A DNA stretch of 64,000 bases from Ciborinia camelliae. Lineage: Eukaryota; Ascomycota; Leotiomycetes; Helotiales; Sclerotiniaceae. Below, one piece after another: positions 59,416 to 64,000 of this stretch. Position 1 is the stretch's first letter. Each line of letters begins with the position of its first letter. The DNA is taken from positions 5,350,909-5,414,908 of the forward strand of contig JANPYM010000001.1 in NCBI GenBank assembly GCA_025890175.1, given 5' to 3'. The translations under genes were made by a program, and so were the position numbers. The notes under the pieces are model-generated. The model was not told where the DNA came from. It saw only the letters and a program-made list of their open reading frames with translations, and did not search any database.

Positions 59416-61533
59416 ATGGCACCATCTCAATATCAAAAGCCTCCTCAAGCTCCTCCCCTCTTCATTCATACCGAATCGCAGATTGTCGATGAGGCCAAGA
59501 AGTTGATGGATAATTATCGAAAGCTCCTCGATGATCTTGTGGCAAATGTTAAACCCGAAGATGCCACATTCGAAAATGTTCTCTTGCCTACCGCCAACCA
59601 AGATGATCTCGATTCTCTCCACACGAGCGTTCTCACTTTCTATCAAGCCGTATCTGCCGATTCGAAACTCCGCGATGCAAGCTCCAAGGCTGAGGAAATC
59701 ATGGATGAAGCTCAGATTGAGATGGCTATGAGAGAAGATGTTTTTAAATTGGTAGATGCGGTTTATAAAAAGGGAGAGGATTTGGATCCGGAATCAAAGA
59801 GACTTTTGGAGAAGGAATATAAAGGATTTATTAGAAATGGGTTGGGGATTGAGAAGGGAGTGAAGAGAGATAGATTCAAGGAGATTAGTAAGAGGTTGGC
59901 TACTATTGGGACGAAGTTTCAGAAGAATTTGAATGAAGAGGATGGGGGAATTTGGTTTACGTTGAAGGAACTTGATGGTGTTCCTGAAGATGTTCTTTCT
60001 GGGTTGGAGAAGGGCACGGGGGAGAATGAGGGGAAGTTGAAGTTATCCTTCAAGTATCCGGATTTGTTTCCTACCCTTAAGTTTGCAAAGAATGCGGAGA
60101 CTAGGAAACAAGTCTTCATTCAGAATGAGAATAAGTGTCAGGAGAATGTGGCCTTGTTCAAGGAGGCGATCATTCTTAGGGATGAGGCTGCTAGATTATT
60201 GGGTTATCCTGATCATGCAAGCTTTAGGATTGAGGATAAGATGGCGAAGACTCCAGCTACGGTCAATGAGTTCTTGCATGATTTGAAGGTTCAACTTGCT
60301 CCAGGTGGAGTGAAGGAAATTGAACATCTTAAGGCTATCAAGAAACAAGACTTGGATGCTAGAGGATTGGGATCAACAAATGATGATAATTATTATCTTT
60401 GGGATAATCGATTTTATGATCGAATGATGGTTGAGAATGAGTTCTCTATCGATGAGAATAAGATTGCGGAATACTTCCCACTTCAATCTACCATTGAAGG
60501 AATGCTGAAAATCTTCGAAGAATTATTCGGATTCGTCTTTGTTGATATCAGTAGTGAGGAGGAATTGGCCAAGGTTTCATCAACTGGAAAGGGTTCTGAT
60601 GTTTTACCTCATCCAGATTTCAAGCTCTTCAGCGTTTGGGATGATGAAGGTGAAGGTGGTGGATTTGTTGGATACCTTTACTTGGATTTGCATCCACGTC
60701 CAGGAAAATATGGCCATGCTGCAAACTTCAACCTTCAATCTGGTTTCTCATACCCAAATGGTACAAGAAGATATCCAGCCACCGCACTTGTTTGCAATTT
60801 CTCCAAACCCACTGAGAAGAAACCATCACTCTTGAAGCATGATGAGGTCGTTACTCTCTTCCATGAATTGGGTCATGGTATTCATGATTTATCGGGTCGT
60901 ACTCGATACTCCCGTTTCCATGGTACGAAAACGGTGCGCGATTTCGTCGAAGCTCCAAGTCAAATGTTGGAAAATTGGTGTTGGACTCCAAGTCAATTGA
61001 AGAACTTGAGTAAGCATTATGTTACGGGTGAACCCATCCCGGATGATTTGATCGAGAAACAAATCAGCACTAAGCATGTTAATGCGGCTCTCTTCAATCT
61101 CCGTCAATTACACTTTGGTATCTTTGACATGACGATCCACACACCCAAAACCCACTCTGAAGCCGAAGCCTTCAAACTCAGCGAACTCTACAACGAACTC
61201 CGAACTCAAATCAGCGGACTCAAAGGTCCCGAAGCTCTGGGTGCCACGAGTGATTGGGGTAATGGACAAGCTACCTTTGGACATCTCATTGGTGGTTACG
61301 ATGCGGGTTACTATGGATATCTCTCGAGTCAGGTGTATAGCACGGACATGTTCTATACGGTCTTCAAGGAGAACCCGATGGATCCCAAAGAGGGCAGGAG
61401 GTATCGACATATGGTGCTGGAGAAGGGGGGTAGTCAGGATGAAATGATTTCGTTGGTCCAGTTCTTGGGGAGGAAACCTAGTACGGAGGCTTTTTATAAG
61501 GAGTTGGGTTTGAAGGATGCGAAGAGTAATTAG
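59416..61533 (+). CDS. PRD1: M3 metallo-oligopeptidase (saccharolysin/Prd1, thimet oligopeptidase type)
   Basis: A single exon of 705 residues, close to the 712 of yeast Prd1. The zinc site is complete: His483-Glu484-x-x-His487 in FHELGHGIHDLSG, and Glu512 in RDFVEAPSQMLENW, 29 residues after the first His, as in thimet oligopeptidase. Surrounding family blocks are YLYLDLHPRPGKYGHAANFN, ATALVCNFSKP and GYDAGYYGYLSSQVYSTDMF. The enzyme cleaves short peptides, in yeast both in the cytosol and in the mitochondrial intermembrane space. The ATG at 59416 gives the cytosolic form. In-frame codons upstream lack an ATG but would add a typical presequence, either by non-AUG initiation or by a missed 5' exon. 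Codon use is regular and the frame is intact. Confidence 0.95.
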   Translation: MAPSQYQKPPQAPPLFIHTESQIVDEAKKLMDNYRKLLDDLVANVKPEDATFENVLLPTANQDDLDSLHTSVLTFYQAVSADSKLRDASSKAEEIMDEAQIEMAMREDVFKLVDAVYKKGEDLDPESKRLLEKEYKGFIRNGLGIEKGVKRDRFKEISKRLATIGTKFQKNLNEEDGGIWFTLKELDGVPEDVLSGLEKGTGENEGKLKLSFKYPDLFPTLKFAKNAETRKQVFIQNENKCQENVALFKEAIILRDEAARLLGYPDHASFRIEDKMAKTPATVNEFLHDLKVQLAPGGVKEIEHLKAIKKQDLDARGLGSTNDDNYYLWDNRFYDRMMVENEFSIDENKIAEYFPLQSTIEGMLKIFEELFGFVFVDISSEEELAKVSSTGKGSDVLPHPDFKLFSVWDDEGEGGGFVGYLYLDLHPRPGKYGHAANFNLQSGFSYPNGTRRYPATALVCNFSKPTEKKPSLLKHDEVVTLFHELGHGIHDLSGRTRYSRFHGTKTVRDFVEAPSQMLENWCWTPSQLKNLSKHYVTGEPIPDDLIEKQISTKHVNAALFNLRQLHFGIFDMTIHTPKTHSEAEAFKLSELYNELRTQISGLKGPEALGATSDWGNGQATFGHLIGGYDAGYYGYLSSQVYSTDMFYTVFKENPMDPKEGRRYRHMVLEKGGSQDEMISLVQFLGRKPSTEAFYKELGLKDAKSN

Positions 61534-61716
61534 AGGGGTTTTTGTGGAGGGGGGAGAGGTTAAGGTGGGATGGGGGAAGGGGGATGGGGAAGGGGGGAAG
61601 GGGGGATGGGGATTATGATGATGGGCTTTGATATTGCGATTCTTATTATGGTTCAGCAGAGGAGAGCAGAGGAGAGGAGAGCAGAGGAGATTATGCATTC
61701 GGGTCTTTGTGTGGAG

Positions 61717-61751
<35 letters not shown>

Positions 61752-62314
61752 GCGATGAAATGAGATGGCTTTGCTACTTGGGGATTTTTTTATTTTTTTG
61801 AGATTGAGAGTTGAGAATTGAGAGTTGCTGGCTTGCTGGCTTGCTTGCTTGCTTGAGAGAGTAGGAATGAGAGAGAATAGGAATCAGAATCAGAATCAGA
61901 ATTGGAATCGCAATCGGAATCATTGAAATAGATCTTATGAAAATGAAAATTATGAATGAAAATTATGAATGAAAATTATGAATTATGAATTATGAATGAA
62001 AATTATGAATTATGAATTATGAAGGTGAGAATTGATGGGGATGAGAATATGGAGGTGAGAATTTGGAATTAATGGGGGTGAGAATTTGGAATTTGGAATT
62101 AATGGGGATGAGAATTTGGAATTAATGGGGGTGAGAATTAATGGGGATGAGAGAAAGATTGCGCTGCTCTGCGCTGCTCTGCGCTGCTCTGCTCTGTTTT
62201 TTTTCAATAATAATCCAATATATTTTATTTTATCTCTCATATCACATCTCACATCTCTTATATCTCATTATATGCATGTATCTTGGGGTATAGGTATCTT
62301 GGGGTATAGATGTT

Positions 62315-62440
62315 TAGGAAGTAGGGAAGTTGGGGGGTAGATGTATTTAGGAAGTAGGGAAGTAGGGGGGTAGGGAAGTAGGGAAGTTGGGAAGTAGGGG
62401 GGTAGGGAAGTTGGGGGGTAGGGAAGTAGGGGGGTAGGTT
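62315..62440. repeat. GTAGGGAAGT/GGGGGGTAG tandem array
   Basis: Alternating units of GTAGGGAAGT and TGGGGGGTAG repeat over about 125 bp. Strand asymmetry is strong (G on plus), so G-quadruplex formation is conceivable. Confidence 0.75.
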
Positions 62441-62584
62441 ATGGATTGATGGATTGATGGATTGATAGATTGATGGATTGATGGATTGATGGATTGATGG
62501 ATTGATGGATTGAGTGATTGATGGATTCCTGGATTGATGGATTGATGGATTGATGGATTGATGGATTGATGGATTGATGGATTG
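62441..62584. repeat. 8-bp ATTGATGG tandem array
   Basis: About 17 units of ATTGATGG run in tandem with a few variants (ATTGATAG, GTTGAGTG-like, ATTCCTGG). It follows the G-rich array without a break. Confidence 0.9.
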
Positions 62585-62654
62585 CAGTGTTCAGCTTGAG
62601 TATAATTCAATTAGAATGGAGAATGGATGTGGAATATGGAATGGATGTAATGTG

Positions 62655-62782
62655 TTGGGTATGGAAGGGAGGTATGGGGAGGGAGGTATGGGGAGGGAGG
62701 TATGGGGAGGGAGGTATGGGGGTATGGGATATGGGGGTACGGGGGGACGGGGGTATGGGGAGGGAGGTATGGGATATGGGAG
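62655..62782. repeat. GGGAGGTATG tandem array
   Basis: Units of GGGAGGTATG and variants (GGGGGTATGG, GGGGGTACGG) repeat about a dozen times. Again purine-rich on the plus strand. Confidence 0.85.
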
Positions 62783-64000
62783 GTTTATATAATTATATAA
62801 TATAATATAATATGATGTGATATGATATAATGTGAAACACAATCCTGAAACGAAGATAGGACGTGTTTGAACGTGTTTGGGATATGTTTGGGATGTGGAA
62901 TGAATTTGGAACTTCCAAATGTATTATATTAATAGGTTGAGGAATAAAGATTTTTGGGAAGTTTAGGGTTTATAATAAGGTGGGATGGTGGGATGGTGGT
63001 TGGAGATGCGGGGTTTGGGGTTTATTGGAGATGGGGGGTTTGGATTGGAAGGGTTGAAAGATTTTATAAGGTGGAAAAATTGAATGGTTTATATAATCAA
63101 TTGGGATTGAAATTGTAAAAAGGTAATTATTATTGGTTTTATAGGTTAGGTTTGGGGAGGGAGATTTGTGGGGGGGTTTATAGGATGGGGTTTATAGAGG
63201 TGGATCTATGAGGGGGTTTATGGAGATGGTATGGAGGTGGTATGGAGTGCTGATTTGATGATCTAATGATCTGATGATCGTCTGTAGGGTTTGATTGTGT
63301 AGGGAGGGGAGGGATATTCATGAAAATGTAAAACATAAGGATTTGCGAAGGATTTGGAGGAAGAAAGAAGGGTTATTTATGGAAAGAAGGTTTATGGGGA
63401 GGAAGGTAGGGAAGGAAGGTAGTAATAGGGGAGAAGGAAAAGAAAAGAAGGTTTATTGACAGAAGTAAGAGAGTGAGTGGGTATATGTATGCATGTATGC
63501 ATGCATGAATGAATTTGTTTCGAGGTTAATGCGGAGGGTTTGCAGAGGTTATAAAAAAGTTATAGAGAGGTTATGTTATGGATTCTATAAATGCTATTAT
63601 TGAGTAGGTATATTAAATAATTGAGAATCGGAATGAGAATCAAAAAAGTAGAATTATAAAGAATCGATTTGATTTCATTTGATTTGATTTGATTTGATTT
63701 GATTTTTATTCAATGATTGAGTAATATATGAATAAATATGGAAAAGGGAATGTTTATTTTCGAAGTCTTTATATGTAATAAGATGGGTAGGTAGGTATCA
63801 ATATATAAGAGATTATTTAATGCTTTGTAATGCACAATTGAGATATAGTATATTTTCATACCTACCTATCTACCTACCTAGTAGGTATCTATTATACAAC
63901 GAGTAAGGCGCAACTTAGCGCAGCGTAGTGAATAACACTTCTATCCTATTATGAAATCCAAGTATTAGTCTCGTCTCATCTTGTCTCATCTCATCTTGTC

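Larger units (their letters stand above)
61534..64000. other. 2.5-kb tandem-repeat region, no gene
   Basis: The stretch after the oligopeptidase stop is almost wholly simple sequence. It contains GGGGAAGG (61560-61610), GGATTATGGATT (61718-61750), GAATCA (61870-61920), GAAAATTATGAAT (61938-62025) and GAGAATTTGGAATTAATGG units (62035-62150). It continues with GCGCTGCTCT x3 (62161-62192), the arrays listed separately, and GATTTGATTT (63666-63705). No coding, rRNA or tRNA signal was found to the window end. Confidence 0.6.

Noticed and set aside
61108..61698. 196-codon minus-strand frame under the oligopeptidase 3' end
   Set aside because: It is antisense to the conserved M3 coding region and has Pro/Ser/Asn-rich shadow composition.
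1..64000. CRISPR arrays, prophage or bacterial operons
   Set aside because: The tandem arrays have no regular spacer structure and the genes are spliced fungal genes, so these categories do not apply.

Overview
The window is nuclear DNA of a filamentous ascomycete (Pezizomycotina). The evidence is short spliceosomal introns of about 45-200 nt with GT/GC-AG ends and TAAC/CTGAC-like branch sites, a heterokaryon-incompatibility (HET) domain protein, a microsomal cytochrome P450, and fungal-type housekeeping genes (GINS subunit PSF2, Cdc4/Mlc1-type myosin light chain, M3 oligopeptidase). Intergenic DNA is AT-rich and full of microsatellites, notably TAGG/CCTA. A Leotiomycete of the Botrytis/Sclerotinia kind is my impression only; nothing in the window proves it. 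One assembly gap (10 Ns between A homopolymers) lies at 33727-33736.

Layout. 1-9 kb is gene-poor: a NEDD8/Rub1-like protein whose terminal Gly-Gly is replaced, a two-exon gene with a truncated ornithine N5-monooxygenase-like domain, an elongator tRNA-Met-like gene with an odd anticodon loop, and a small Cys-rich ORF. 9.8-24 kb is accessory and metabolic: a HET protein, a five-exon acyl-CoA ligase tail-to-tail with a five-exon MFS transporter, PSF2, and a three-exon P450. 24.8-30.4 kb has an Arg-rich repeat protein and a CorA-like membrane protein whose 3' end looks broken. 30.4-34.1 kb is a repeat-rich gene desert between convergent genes. 34-45 kb, all on the minus strand, holds three large low-complexity proteins of unknown function plus an HD-domain nucleotidase. 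46.8-48.8 kb holds two divergent remnants of secreted-protein genes. 49.8-61.5 kb, all on the plus strand, has a CoA-binding protein, a SAM methyltransferase, the myosin light chain, a STEEP1-like zinc protein, a 624-bp TIR element with TA flanks, and the M3 oligopeptidase. 61.5-64 kb is almost entirely tandem repeats.

How the genes work together. There is no convincing biosynthetic cluster. The acyl-CoA ligase and the MFS transporter are adjacent and could serve one substrate, but that is inference. PSF2, the myosin light chain, the HD nucleotidase, the STEEP1 homologue and the oligopeptidase are unrelated housekeeping functions. The HET gene, P450, truncated monooxygenase and broken secreted genes are the accessory fraction. 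Several C-to-T type nonsense changes (CGA to TGA, CAA to TAA, CAG to TAG) are inferred in the broken genes, which fits point-mutational decay. Exon coordinates were built by hand from splice motifs and frame closure.
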